Shown here in pieces: positions 1 through 8,321 of a stretch of 64,000 bases of DNA (positions are counted from its first letter, which is position 1; every line of letters begins with the position of its first letter). The position numbers and the translations under genes were made by a program. The notes beneath the pieces are model-generated. The model had not been told where the DNA came from. It did no database searches and saw nothing but the letters and a program-made list of their open reading frames with translations. Origin of the DNA: CAVSJJ01 sp963771015 (GTDB taxonomy: Bacteria > Actinomycetota > Actinomycetes > Actinomycetales > Dermatophilaceae). The DNA lies in the NCBI GenBank assembly GCA_963771015.1, contig CAVYRN010000009.1, forward strand, positions 1-64,000, read 5' to 3'.

Positions 1-484
1 GTGCTCAACGCGATCCCCCGGATCGTCCTCGGGGCGATCTTCGTCGTCTCGCTGGGCCTGGGGACGACGTCGAAGGTCGCCCTCGCGGCCGTCCTCGTCT
101 TCTTCGTCGTCTTCTTCAACGCCTTCCAGGGAGTCCGCGAGGTCGACCAACGGCTCATCGACAACTGCCGGGTCCTGGGCGCCTCGACGTGGCAGATCGT
201 GCGCAACGTCGTCATCCCCTCCGCGCTCACCTGGATCATCGCCAGCCTGCATGTCGCCTTCGGGTTCGCCGTCATCGGCGCGATCGTCGGCGAGTTCCTG
301 GGCGCCACGAAGGGGCTCGGCCTGGTCATCGCCACCGCCCAACCAGTTCGACCCGAACGGGGTCTTCGCGATGATGCTCGTCATCGGCCTCATCGCGCTC
401 ACCGCCGAGTGGCTCATCGAGCTGCTCGAGCATCGGGTCCTGGGGTGGCGCCCGCCGACCCGGTCCCAGACGGCATCCCTCTGA
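1..484 (+). CDS. ABC transporter permease, NitT/TauT (SsuC) type; 5' truncated, one frameshift
   Basis: Inner-membrane permease of a nitrate/taurine/sulfonate-type importer; the start lies left of the window. The visible part has the cytoplasmic coupling loop (QRLIDNCRVLGAS, then WQIVRNVVIPSA) that contacts the ATPase, followed by two membrane segments. The frame breaks near base 340: frame 1 reads GLVIATAQ, then the family sequence continues in frame 2 as NQFDPNGVFAMMLVIGL and stops at 484. Removing one C from the CCC at about 338-340 restores ATANQFDPNG, so a one-base overcall is likely. The binding-protein gene follows after 93 bases. Substrate cannot be told; family members carry sulfonates, nitrate, riboflavin or pyrimidine precursors. 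Confidence 0.8.
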   Translation, partial: CSTRSPGSSSGRSSSSRWAWGRRRRSPSRPSSSSSSSSSTPSRESARSTNGSSTTAGSWAPRRGRSCATSSSPPRSPGSSPACMSPSGSPSSARSSASSWAPRRGSAWSSPPPNQFDPNGVFAMMLVIGLIALTAEWLIELLEHRVLGWRPPTRSQTASL

Positions 485-577
485 CGCAAGGGCCACCCGC
501 CCCGGTACACCTCACGGCAGCGGATCCGCTCGCCGGTCTCTCTCACCAGAAGTCAGCACCAGACAAGGAGATATGTC

Positions 578-1672
578 ATGTCCCCATTCCCCCATCGCCG
601 GCTCCTCGCCGGCGTCACCTCGGCGACCGCGCTGACGCTCGCGCTGGCCGCGTGTGGATCCAGTAGCAGCGGCGGGGGCAGCACCGGCGCCGCCGGGTCG
701 GGCGCCTCGCCGAGCGCCGCGATGCCCACCGTGAAGCTGATGGTCGGCGGCATCGACAAGCAGATCTACCTGCCGTACCAGCTGGCACAGGGGCTCGGCT
801 ACTACCAGAAGTACGGCGTCAACGTCGAGCTGAGCACCGAGCAGAACGGCGGGGTCGGCGCCGAGGACGCGATGATCTCGGGCCAGGTCGACATGGCCGG
901 AGCCTGGTACGTCCACACGATCGACTTCCAGGCCAAGGGCAAGGACGTCATCGACGTGGTCCAGCTCAGCGGCGCCCCCGGCGAACGGGAGATGTGCGCC
1001 AAGGGCACGTCGATCACCTCCCCGGCGCAGTGGAAGGGCAAGACCGTCGGCGTCACCGACCTCGGGTCGGGAACCGACAGCCTCACCAAGTACATGGCCG
1101 CCAAGGTCGGACTGACGACCAAGGACTTCACCCGCGTCGGCGTCGGGGCCGGTACCACGCTCATCGCCGGGCTGCAGCACGGGAAGATCGTCTGCGGCAT
1201 GACGACGCAGCCGACGGTCTCGGCGATCGAGAAGAAGGGCATCGGGTCCTCGGCGTTCGACCTCGCCTCGACGGCGGGCGCGGAGCAGCTGCTCGGTGGC
1301 GCCTACCCGTCCGCCTCGGTGCTTGCCAGGGCCGACTGGGTCAGCTCGCACAGGGACGCCGTCCAGAAGGTGGTCGACGCGCTCGTCGCGACGATGCACT
1401 ACATCAACACTCACAGCGCCTCCGACATCGCCGACCACCTGCCGAAGGACTTCGTCGAGAACTCGCTGGTCACCCGTGCGGACTATGTGGCGGCGCTGAC
1501 CCAGGACAAGGGCCAGTTCCTGCCCGACGGGATGATGCCCGCCAACGGCCCGGCCACCGTCCTCAAGATCGAGAAGTTCGTCGGCAACGTCACCGGCAAC
1601 GTCGACCTGTCGAAGACCTACACGAACGACTACGCGATCGCCGCGAACAAGCTCGAGGGCTTCGCCGGCTAG
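578..1672 (+). CDS. ABC transporter substrate-binding lipoprotein, SsuA/NMT1 type
   Basis: Periplasm-facing binding protein of the importer whose permease ends at 484. The 364-residue product begins with a basic N-terminus, a hydrophobic segment and the lipobox LAAC, followed by a Ser/Gly-rich linker, so it is a lipid-anchored exported protein. The mature part starts VKLMVGGIDKQIYLPYQLAQ and contains LGYYQKYGVNVELS, the usual NMT1/SsuA opening. The start ATG lies 8 bases after AGGAG. No ATPase gene is visible; it may lie left of the window. A strong hairpin follows the stop. The ligand is not evident from sequence. Confidence 0.85.
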   Translation: MSPFPHRRLLAGVTSATALTLALAACGSSSSGGGSTGAAGSGASPSAAMPTVKLMVGGIDKQIYLPYQLAQGLGYYQKYGVNVELSTEQNGGVGAEDAMISGQVDMAGAWYVHTIDFQAKGKDVIDVVQLSGAPGEREMCAKGTSITSPAQWKGKTVGVTDLGSGTDSLTKYMAAKVGLTTKDFTRVGVGAGTTLIAGLQHGKIVCGMTTQPTVSAIEKKGIGSSAFDLASTAGAEQLLGGAYPSASVLARADWVSSHRDAVQKVVDALVATMHYINTHSASDIADHLPKDFVENSLVTRADYVAALTQDKGQFLPDGMMPANGPATVLKIEKFVGNVTGNVDLSKTYTNDYAIAANKLEGFAG

Positions 1673-1678
1673 GTCGGC

Positions 1679-1719
1679 CCGTTGGGGCGGGGGAGTCCCG
1701 CGTCCCCCCGCCCCAACGG
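1679..1719. terminator. Bidirectional hairpin terminator
   Basis: Perfect 15-bp stem: CCGTTGGGGCGGGGG at 1679-1693 pairs with 1705-1719 around an 11-base loop. It lies between the binding-protein stop (1672) and the convergent methyltransferase stop (1746), so it can serve both transcripts. Confidence 0.75.
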
Positions 1720-1745
1720 CTGTCCGACCACGGCGCCCGGCCGGG

Positions 1746-2417
1746 TCACGGCATACCGACGAAGACGCGGGAGCACACCCCCCAGCTCGTGACGATGGAG
1801 TCGTGGAGCACCCGCCACCCCGCCGGGACGTGGGGGCCCAGCTCGACGGGGCGGCATCCCCCGGTCAGGTGGGGGTCGACCCGGAACAGTAGCGACCATC
1901 CGGTCGACACGACGCGGGCGACGCCTCCGGGTCCCGGGGCGAGGCTGGCCACGGCGAACAGGCCGCCGGGCCGAAGCACCCGGGCCGCCTCGGCCACGAC
2001 GACATCCAGCGCGGACGGCGAGAGCAGGTCCAGCACGTAGGAGGCGACGACCCGGTCGCAGCTGTCGTCGCCCAGCGGCCAGGGGGAGCGGCCGTCCACG
2101 AGCGCGACATCGGCCCGGTCCGACCACGACCGCAGGCGGGACCGGGTCAGGTCGACCATCTGCCGGCTGACGTCCAGCCCGAGGTAGCGCGCGCCCGGCG
2201 GCAGATGCTCGCTCAGCAGGCTCGCGGCCAGGGCGCCCGTCCCGCAGCCCAGCTCGAGGACCGACCCGGCCTCGCCGAACCGGCCGGCCGCCACCAGGCC
2301 CGCCACGGCGTCCCGCTCGTAGAACCCCTGCGTGTCCTGCCACCGGCCCACCCGGTCGTAGACGGCGGCCGCCTGCGCGGGGTCGAGGTAGCGCGCTCGC
2401 GATCTCATTCGCGTCAC
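1746..2417 (-). CDS. Class I SAM-dependent methyltransferase
   Basis: Soluble 223-residue methyltransferase of the Methyltransf_11 fold. Motif I, VLELGCGTGALA, is at about residues 53-64, followed by GLDVSRQMVDLTR (SAM ribose-binding acidic residue), VALVDGRSPWPL and a post-motif region with VLRPGGLFAVAS. No substrate-specifying domain is visible. It stands alone, convergent with the upstream transporter and about 100 bases from the phosphatase gene on the same strand. Small-molecule or quinone-like substrates are possible; nothing here decides. Confidence 0.8.
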   Translation of the reverse strand: MTRMRSRARYLDPAQAAAVYDRVGRWQDTQGFYERDAVAGLVAAGRFGEAGSVLELGCGTGALAASLLSEHLPPGARYLGLDVSRQMVDLTRSRLRSWSDRADVALVDGRSPWPLGDDSCDRVVASYVLDLLSPSALDVVVAEAARVLRPGGLFAVASLAPGPGGVARVVSTGWSLLFRVDPHLTGGCRPVELGPHVPAGWRVLHDSIVTSWGVCSRVFVGMP

Positions 2418-2518
2418 GCTACGCCGACCGCGTGTCCCCCGAGCGCCGCGTCGTCGGTCACGACGACATCGGGCGTGGGGTCAGGGCTCCGGTGGACGGC
2501 GTGGTCCGTGGGCTGCCG

Positions 2519-3154
2519 TCAGCAGTCCCAGCCACGCAGGACGTATGCCGTCAGCGCGCCGTCCGCCCCAGGGGTCACATCGAGTCGGGCGAGCGCTCCG
2601 GTGGGCAGGTCGGCCCCCGGGTCGGCGGCTCCCGTCAGGGCCGGCACCGCCGCCCTGAGGTTGGCGCCGTGGGCGACGACGAGCGCCCCGCCGTGGCCCA
2701 CCCGCCGGGTCACGGCGGTCAGGGCCCGACGCACGCGGGCCACGAGCTCCGCTCCGTCCTCTCCGCACGGGAAACGAGCCGACAGGTCGCCACGATGCCA
2801 TGCGTCGAGCACGCCGGTGTAGACCTCCCAGACACGGGGGTCGCTCCGTCCGTCGAGCTCGCCGATGTCCACCTCCCGCAGGTCCTCCAGCACGTCGGTG
2901 ACCGGGATCTCCAGCCGCCGCGTCAGGATCTCGGCGGTATGCCGGGCGCGCAGGAGCGGCGAGCACGCGACGGTGGCGTACCGCCGACCCTCCGCATGGA
3001 GGCGTTCGGCGAGGAGGTGCGCCTCTCGGATGCCGCGCTCGGTGAGGTCGCCGTCGAAGACCCGGTGCGACATCGTGCGGGTGACGTTCGCGACGTTCTG
3101 CCCGTGGCGTACCCAGTCCACCTCGACGGTGCCGCCAGCGGGAGGGTCGGTCAT
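2519..3154 (-). CDS. Histidine phosphatase family protein (phosphoglycerate-mutase-like)
   Basis: 211-residue phosphatase of the branch-1 histidine phosphatase superfamily. The catalytic RHG appears as VRHGQNVAN near residue 15, the second arginine lies in SPLLRARHTAEIL, the Glu in LREVDIGELDG, and the second histidine in VVAHGANLRA. Its ATG overlaps the stop of the isomerase gene by 4 bases (ATGA), so it is translationally coupled to the sugar operon. A sugar-phosphate phosphatase role in that pathway is inferred, not shown. Confidence 0.85.
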   Translation of the reverse strand: MTDPPAGGTVEVDWVRHGQNVANVTRTMSHRVFDGDLTERGIREAHLLAERLHAEGRRYATVACSPLLRARHTAEILTRRLEIPVTDVLEDLREVDIGELDGRSDPRVWEVYTGVLDAWHRGDLSARFPCGEDGAELVARVRRALTAVTRRVGHGGALVVAHGANLRAAVPALTGAADPGADLPTGALARLDVTPGADGALTAYVLRGWDC

Positions 3155-4458
3155 GACGGCGGTGGCGCCAGGCGCGACTCCTCGCCGGCGAGGGCAAGGG
3201 TCATGAACGGCGTCGCCGGCACGGTCGGCACGGTGTAGGCCCCCACGCAGTGGTAGACGTCGGGGCGTCCCGGCCACACGGTGCCCGAGGGGCGGAGGTC
3301 GGTGTCGAGCTCGTTGACCCACGTGCCCTGCTCGTCGATGAACCGGCTGGCGTGGTCCCACAGGGTGCGGTACCAGGCCTCCCACCGGCTGCCGCCGGTC
3401 GCGCTGTCGATGGCGGCGCAGGCCTGGATGCCCTCGCACACGGGCCAGTGCAGGCGTAGCCGCGACACGGGGTGGCGGTCCCAGTCGACCGTGTAGACCA
3501 TGCCCTCGACCCCGTCGGCGCCCCAACCGCTCAGCGCGGACTCGGTCAGGGACTGTGCCGCCTCCAGGAGCCACGGGCTGGGTGCGACGACGGGCGAAGC
3601 GTCGAGGTTGACGAGGAACCTCGCCCACTCGAGCAGATGGCCGTAGGTGGCGCCGTACGGCCGGAACGGATGGTCCGGCTGGTCCGCGTTGTAGTCGAGG
3701 TCGACCTGCCAGCGGGCGTCGAAGTGCTCCGGGACCAGCCATCCCAGGGCCCGCGCGCCCACGTTGACGATCCGGTCGGCCATCCCGTAGGCCCGGTGGT
3801 GCCACCGCGGGTCGCCGGTGACGTCGCCCATGGCCAGGAAGGCCTCGACGCCGTGCATCGTGGCGTTGGCTCCGCGGTACTCCTCGCAGTCGCTCCAGTC
3901 GGCGGCGAAGGACTCGCGGAGCATCCCCTCGTCGGCCTCCCACAGGTGGGTGTCGATGACCGCGGCCACCTGGTCGAGCAGGGGGCCCGCGTCGGGGTGG
4001 CCGGCCGCTGAGGCCGACGAGGCCGCCAGGCCGACGTGGACCTGGTCGTAGGTCATCTTCCGCCCCGAGGGGTTCCCCAACGAGCTGACGAAGCCGCCGT
4101 GCTCGCCGTCGACGAACACGCCGCTCAGGGACCGCACGCCATGGTCGAGCAGGCGGCCGGCACCGGGAATCCCCCGCAGGTGGGCGATGGATGCCATGTG
4201 CGTCATCCGGGCGGTGAGGAACAGCTCGACTCCCCGTCCTGGCTGCGGGGTGCCGTCGGCTGCGGGGTAGTGGAAGCCGCCGTCGGGGCGCACCGTGCCC
4301 AGGGAGAACCGGACGAGCGCCCTCAGCTGGTCGTCCAGCCAGGCAAGGTGGGTCGGCTGCTCCGTCCAGCGGCCGCCGGACACGGGATCGCCGGGTCGGA
4401 CGGGGAGTGCCGAGAAGCTGCTGCCAGCGGTGTCCGATGGCGGGCCTTGTGTCGTCAT
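3151..4458 (-). CDS. yihS: Sulfoquinovose isomerase-like protein (YihS, AGE-epimerase family)
   Basis: Predicted cytosolic (alpha/alpha)6-barrel aldose-ketose isomerase, 435 residues. Recalled E. coli YihS aligns along most of its length: TARMTHM near residue 84 (YihS TARMLHV), EEYRGANATMHGVEAFL (YihS EEYRGGNANMHAVEAFL), PEHFDARWQVDLDYN, then GHLLEWARF, GMVYTVDWD and a late YHC histidine. These include the catalytic histidines and the arginine that helps bind the sulfonate in YihS. The ATG at 4458 is chosen over an upstream GTG because AAGGAG lies 8 bases ahead. It follows the kinase gene by 20 bases and overlaps the phosphatase gene. Sulfoquinovose to sulfofructose is the best guess; mannose-fructose isomerisation is the alternative. 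Confidence 0.75.
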   Translation of the reverse strand: MTTQGPPSDTAGSSFSALPVRPGDPVSGGRWTEQPTHLAWLDDQLRALVRFSLGTVRPDGGFHYPAADGTPQPGRGVELFLTARMTHMASIAHLRGIPGAGRLLDHGVRSLSGVFVDGEHGGFVSSLGNPSGRKMTYDQVHVGLAASSASAAGHPDAGPLLDQVAAVIDTHLWEADEGMLRESFAADWSDCEEYRGANATMHGVEAFLAMGDVTGDPRWHHRAYGMADRIVNVGARALGWLVPEHFDARWQVDLDYNADQPDHPFRPYGATYGHLLEWARFLVNLDASPVVAPSPWLLEAAQSLTESALSGWGADGVEGMVYTVDWDRHPVSRLRLHWPVCEGIQACAAIDSATGGSRWEAWYRTLWDHASRFIDEQGTWVNELDTDLRPSGTVWPGRPDVYHCVGAYTVPTVPATPFMTLALAGEESRLAPPPS

Positions 4459-4478
4459 TGACCTCACTCCTTGGGCTG

Positions 4479-5063
4479 TCAGCCGCCGTGGCTCTCGGCT
4501 GGGGTGTCGACGAGCCGTAGCGTGCCGATGATGGTGGCGGCGATGGCCTCCGGGGTCTCGGCGCCCGGGACGACGAGGACCCCCTCCAGGGGGCTCGCCT
4601 CCTTGGTGTCATCCGGGGCCGGCGGGCTCACCGACCGGTCGCGGGCGGCCCCGCGGGCCGCGGTGCGGGCTGCCCGGATGACGGCGGGGGTGTCCACGAG
4701 GACGAGCTGGAGCACACCGGGGGCGACGGCCTCGGCGAGCCGCCGGTGTGCGTCGGCGTCGCGGAGCTCGGCGGTGAAGGGCGCGACGAGGATCGTGGGG
4801 ACACCGACCCGGGCGTTGTCCCGGGCCACCGCCGTGACGCAGGCGTACCGAGCGTCCCGGACCGGGCCGCGCAGCCGCGGGGCATCGAGGTCGAACGGGA
4901 TGCCGGCGGCGAGCGCGATCTGCTCCATGAGCGGGTTGGTGGCGCTGTCCTGGTCGATCACCGCACAGCGGAGGCGGCTCGCCAGGGCCGCGCCGACCGA
5001 GGACTTGCCGCTCCCCGGGGGACCGGCACAGCAGAGGACCGGGGTGCCCGTCACATCACTCAC
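4479..5063 (-). CDS. P-loop kinase / AAA-type ATP-binding protein
   Basis: 194-residue protein with a Walker A motif GPPGSGKSSVG near its N-terminus and AVIDQDSATNPLMEQI after it, resembling small metabolite kinases such as gluconate or shikimate kinase. VPTILVAPFTAELRD and LVLVDTPAVIRAARTAA resemble the later nucleotide/substrate strands. The GTG start at 5063 overlaps the upstream aldolase stop by 8 bases, which fits an operon and translational coupling; longer upstream reading would run through the aldolase gene. Its place between an aldolase and a sugar isomerase suggests sugar phosphorylation, but the substrate is unknown. Confidence 0.65.
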   Translation of the reverse strand: MSDVTGTPVLCCAGPPGSGKSSVGAALASRLRCAVIDQDSATNPLMEQIALAAGIPFDLDAPRLRGPVRDARYACVTAVARDNARVGVPTILVAPFTAELRDADAHRRLAEAVAPGVLQLVLVDTPAVIRAARTAARGAARDRSVSPPAPDDTKEASPLEGVLVVPGAETPEAIAATIIGTLRLVDTPAESHGG

Positions 5064-6120
5064 CGTACGATGCGTACCACTTCGGTCCCACGACCGCCGC
5101 GGCCTCGTCCCGGCGAGCCGGGATCCACGAGCGCCGTGCCCCGGCGGCGAGGATCTCGCCGAGCGCGTCCAGCCGGTCGGCGGCGACCTGCTCGCCGCGG
5201 CGGCGGTCCTCGTCCGAACGCCGGCCCACGCCGTCGCCCCAGATGGCGCGCCCGGCCATGAAGCCACTGCTGCCGTGCCGAGCTGCATACCGGAGCTGGT
5301 CGGCGAAACCGTCGAACGTGACGCCGGCGGTCAGCAGCACCCACGGGCCGTCGACGGCCGCGTCGAGGCGCTCACACGCGTCGTCGGCCGCAGCGCGCCC
5401 CTCCGGTGTCGCCAGTGGGGTCGGGAACTCCACCTTCATGATGTCGGCACCGGCCCGGCGGAAGGAGCCGGCCGTGGCGATGACGCTCTCCGTGCGGCGC
5501 TGGGCGACCTCGGGGTCGGCGAGGTCCTCGCCGGGCAGGGGGTACCACAGCGGCTCGACGATGAGCGGAAGCTGGAGGCGAGCACACTCCTGCGCGACCC
5601 CGGCGACCACACCGTGGACCCGGGCGGCGGTCTCGTCGTCGGCGTCGTGGCGGTGGAAGACGACGAGCTTGGCCGCGTCGCAGCCGACCAGTGACAGCTT
5701 CGCCGGCGTCCACCCGGGCTTGAGGCGCAGCGTGGTGTCGAACCCGACGGGGCTGTCGTCCGGCCGGTAGTAGAGGTCCTCGAGGCCGCTGATCAGGCCC
5801 AGCGAGCCGGGCAGCGCGGCGGACGCGACGGCCTGGCCGAGCGACCAGACCGGGTCCAGGAGAAGCGATGTCGCATGCGGGGCCATCGCGGCGATCATCG
5901 AGAGCTTGGACTCCACGACCTCGTCGAAGCTGACCTTGGTGAGGTCCTGGTCGAAGAGGATCTGGTAGTTCTCGGGGTGGTCGATGGCCGCGGTGCGGAT
6001 GAATCCCTCGGCGTCGCTGATCCGCTGCATCCGCCGCAGCTTCCCCAGGTTCGCGACGTCGACACTGGACGAGCTCCCGGGTGCCGTCGACGAGACGCGG
6101 GGGTCACTGGTGGTGGACAT
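5056..6120 (-). CDS. Class I LacD-type aldolase (tagatose-bisphosphate / sulfofructose-phosphate family)
   Basis: 354-residue TIM-barrel aldolase. Near the N-terminus FIRTAAIDHPENYQ replaces the AFDQR of LacD. The Schiff-base lysine is in DIMKVEFPTPL, and SGFMAGRAIWGDGV supplies the phosphate-binding GRA-W arginine. LIVEPLWYPLPGEDL is the family's E-P loop. The ATG at 6120 is preferred over a start at 6147 because AGGAGG lies 6 bases before it. It heads the leftward operon, facing the pfkB promoter region. It differs clearly from the second aldolase at 9747-10655, so the two probably act on different substrates. Confidence 0.75.
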   Translation of the reverse strand: MSTTSDPRVSSTAPGSSSSVDVANLGKLRRMQRISDAEGFIRTAAIDHPENYQILFDQDLTKVSFDEVVESKLSMIAAMAPHATSLLLDPVWSLGQAVASAALPGSLGLISGLEDLYYRPDDSPVGFDTTLRLKPGWTPAKLSLVGCDAAKLVVFHRHDADDETAARVHGVVAGVAQECARLQLPLIVEPLWYPLPGEDLADPEVAQRRTESVIATAGSFRRAGADIMKVEFPTPLATPEGRAAADDACERLDAAVDGPWVLLTAGVTFDGFADQLRYAARHGSSGFMAGRAIWGDGVGRRSDEDRRRGEQVAADRLDALGEILAAGARRSWIPARRDEAAAVVGPKWYASYGE

Positions 6121-6199
6121 CTTTCGGCCTCCTGGAGGGGCGTTCACGGGGTGACGGGCGCAGCACGTATCGCCAGTCGAACAGGCGAACCGGTGTCGC

Positions 6200-6249
6200 T
6201 AACCATTTGGTAACGGCCTGTTGACATCGTTGTCATTGCAGTCTTACGT
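6200..6249 (+). promoter_or_regulatory. Promoter and LacI-type operator of the rightward sugar operon
   Basis: The 207-base divergent gap holds TTGACA at 6221-6226 and, 17 bases on, TTACGT at 6244-6249, a plausible -35/-10 pair. Over the -35 lies TGACATCGTTGTCA (6222-6235), an almost perfect inverted repeat with central CG, the usual form of LacI-family operators. A second imperfect repeat, TAACCA-TT-TGGTAA, spans 6200-6213. The encoded LacI regulator (7311-8321) is the likely ligand-responsive repressor of both directions. No promoter for the leftward operon was recognised. Confidence 0.6.
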
Positions 6250-6327
6250 TACCGATGACCCCGAGCGACATGCAAGGGGCGCGGCCCAACGAAAGTGCCG
6301 CCGCGGACCGTGGACGTAGGAGATCGC

Positions 6328-7314
6328 GTGCTCGTTGTGACGCCGAACACGTGCACCGACATCACCTCCTGGGTGCCGACGCTGGCCCCCGGCACGGTGG
6401 CGCGCGCTCCCCGCACCGTGGTCTCCGCGGGCGGCAAGGGCGTCAACGTCTGTCGCGTCCTGCGCCGCCTCGGCCACGAGACCACCCTGGTCGGTCTGGC
6501 TGCGCAGTCCGACGACCGCCTCATCCGGCTTCTCCGGGAGGAGGGGTGCACGTTCCGCTCGATCCGTCACCCGGGACCCGGGCGGATCGCCCAGATCTTC
6601 CTCGAGGACAGTGGCCGGGCGACCGTCGTCAACGGTGCCGGCCCGGCGATGACGCCCCGGCTGTGGGACGACCTTCTGGCGACCGTCGCGGCCGAACTGG
6701 ACACCAGCCTGGCAGGCGAGCGTGGGCCGGTGGCCTGCTCCGGCTCGCTGCCCCCGGGTGCGCCCCAGGACGGCTATGGCCAGATCGTCGACCTCGCACA
6801 CGAGCGGGGACTGCTCGCCCTGGTCGACGCGGGCCCAGCGGTGCTGGGTGCCACCCTCGACCACGCGCCGGACCTGGTCTCCCCCAACCTCGCCGAGGCC
6901 GAGGGCCTGCTCCTCGGTCGGGCCGACGAGAGCGTCGACGAGAGCGGCCTCGACGTCCCGGACCGGTGCCTCGCCGCGAGCCGTGCGCTGCACGAGCGGG
7001 GCGCCCGCCGGGCCGTCGTCACCGGCGGCGGGAGCGGGGCGGCCCTGACGACGGACGACGGCAGCCGCTGGTTCCAGGCGCTGCCGGTGACGGTCCTCAG
7101 CCCCATCGGCGCCGGTGACTCGTTCGTCGGCGGTTGGGCCCACGCGCTGACCGCCGGCGCGTCCGACGACGAGGCGATGCGTTTCGCGGTCGCGGTCGCC
7201 GCCGCCTCCTGCGAGACCGAGAGCGCGGGCGAGGTCGACCCCGACCGGCTCCGCGCGCTGCTCGCGGACCCCGGTGCGCCGGCTTCCGACGCTGCGGCCG
7301 AGGTGACGTCATGA
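6328..7314 (+). CDS. PfkB-family sugar kinase (1-phosphofructokinase / LacC type)
   Basis: 328-residue ribokinase-fold kinase. The early glycine motif is SAGGKGVNVCRVLRRLG, typical of the FruK/LacC branch, and the C-terminal ATP/anion-hole motif is SPIGAGDSFVGG, whose Asp is the catalytic base. SGSLPPGAPQDGY and ELDTSLAG are also of this branch. The GTG at 6328 follows AGGAG by 5 bases, so I prefer it to a GTG at 6295. It is the first gene after the operator and overlaps lacI by ATGA. In context it would phosphorylate the ketose before aldol cleavage; E. coli's sulfofructose kinase YihV is of a different PfkB branch. Confidence 0.8.
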   Translation: MLVVTPNTCTDITSWVPTLAPGTVARAPRTVVSAGGKGVNVCRVLRRLGHETTLVGLAAQSDDRLIRLLREEGCTFRSIRHPGPGRIAQIFLEDSGRATVVNGAGPAMTPRLWDDLLATVAAELDTSLAGERGPVACSGSLPPGAPQDGYGQIVDLAHERGLLALVDAGPAVLGATLDHAPDLVSPNLAEAEGLLLGRADESVDESGLDVPDRCLAASRALHERGARRAVVTGGGSGAALTTDDGSRWFQALPVTVLSPIGAGDSFVGGWAHALTAGASDDEAMRFAVAVAAASCETESAGEVDPDRLRALLADPGAPASDAAAEVTS

Positions 7315-8321
7315 GCGCAACCATCCGTGACGTCGCCCGTGAGGCGGGAGTCTCGATCAAGACGGTCTCCCGGGTCATCAACGAGGAGCGGAACGTCGCG
7401 CCGGCGACGACCCAGTCGGTGCTCGCCGCGATCGCGGCCCTGGACTACCACCCCAACCAGTTCGCGCGGTCCCTGCGCACGGGTGCGTCGGACACCATCG
7501 GTGTCGTCGTCGACTCGCTCAACGACCCGTTCTTCGCGACGATCATCTCGATCGCCGAGAAGCGGGCGATGGCCGAGGGGCTGGACATTCTCGTGGCCTC
7601 CACCGGCGCCGACGCGACGCGTGCGCCGGCCCAGATCGCCAGGCTCGTCCGCCGCCGCGTCCGCGGGCTGCTGGTGACCCCGTTCGGCGAGGGCTGCGCT
7701 GCGGCGCTCCCCGCCAACACCGCGGCGGTTCTCATCGACCGCCAGGGGGAGGGGCTCGAGGCCTTCGACTCGGTCATGGTGGCCAACGAGAGCACGGCGG
7801 CCGAGGCGGTCAAGCACCTCATCACCCACGGGCACCGGAGCATCGGCTTCCTCGGGTCCTCGTTCGCCTTCGAGACGGTCCGGGCCAGGGTCGACGGCTT
7901 CCGGCGCACGCTGACGGAGGCCGGGATCCCCGTCGAGGAACGATGGGTCGACGCGGCGTGGGGCACGGGCGCGGCCGAGGCCGCGGCATCCCGGATGCTC
8001 GCCCTCGACGAGACGCCGACGGCGATCTTCGCGGCCACGCCGATGGCCGGGCAGGGTGTCTTCGCCGCCATGCGGGCCGCGGGTCGCTCCGACATCGCCC
8101 TCCTGGTGTTCGGCGACTTCCCGATGGCCGGCCTGCTCGACCCGGGCATCACCGTCGTCGACCAGAACCCCGAGGGCCAGGCCGAGGTCGCGATGGACCG
8201 CCTCTTCGCGCGGATCTCCGGCGACGACGGTCCCGCCGTGCGCCGGGTCGTCCCCACCAGCCTCATCGTGCGTGGCTCCGCCGAGATCCCCCCGAGTCTC
8301 GTCACGGGGGGCCGATCATGA
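7311..8321 (+). CDS. LacI-family transcriptional regulator
   Basis: 336-residue repressor. The N-terminal helix-turn-helix is TIRDVAREAGVSIKTVSRVI, followed by the hinge helix (PNQFARSLRTGAS) and a periplasmic-binding-protein-like sensor domain (IGVVVDSLNDPFFATII; HGHRSIGFLG; DIALLVFGDFPMAGLL; VVDQNPEGQAEVAMDRL). It overlaps pfkB and the FGGY kinase gene by 4 bases on each side, so it is made from the operon it probably controls. Likely target: TGACATCGTTGTCA at 6222-6235. The effector would be the imported sugar or its phosphate. Confidence 0.88.
   Translation: MSATIRDVAREAGVSIKTVSRVINEERNVAPATTQSVLAAIAALDYHPNQFARSLRTGASDTIGVVVDSLNDPFFATIISIAEKRAMAEGLDILVASTGADATRAPAQIARLVRRRVRGLLVTPFGEGCAAALPANTAAVLIDRQGEGLEAFDSVMVANESTAAEAVKHLITHGHRSIGFLGSSFAFETVRARVDGFRRTLTEAGIPVEERWVDAAWGTGAAEAAASRMLALDETPTAIFAATPMAGQGVFAAMRAAGRSDIALLVFGDFPMAGLLDPGITVVDQNPEGQAEVAMDRLFARISGDDGPAVRRVVPTSLIVRGSAEIPPSLVTGGRS

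Noticed and set aside
1..1672. Linking the NitT/TauT transporter to the sulfosugar cluster as a sulfonate importer
   Set aside because: It is separated by a terminator and a convergent methyltransferase gene, and its ligand class is broad; the sugar cluster has its own importer.
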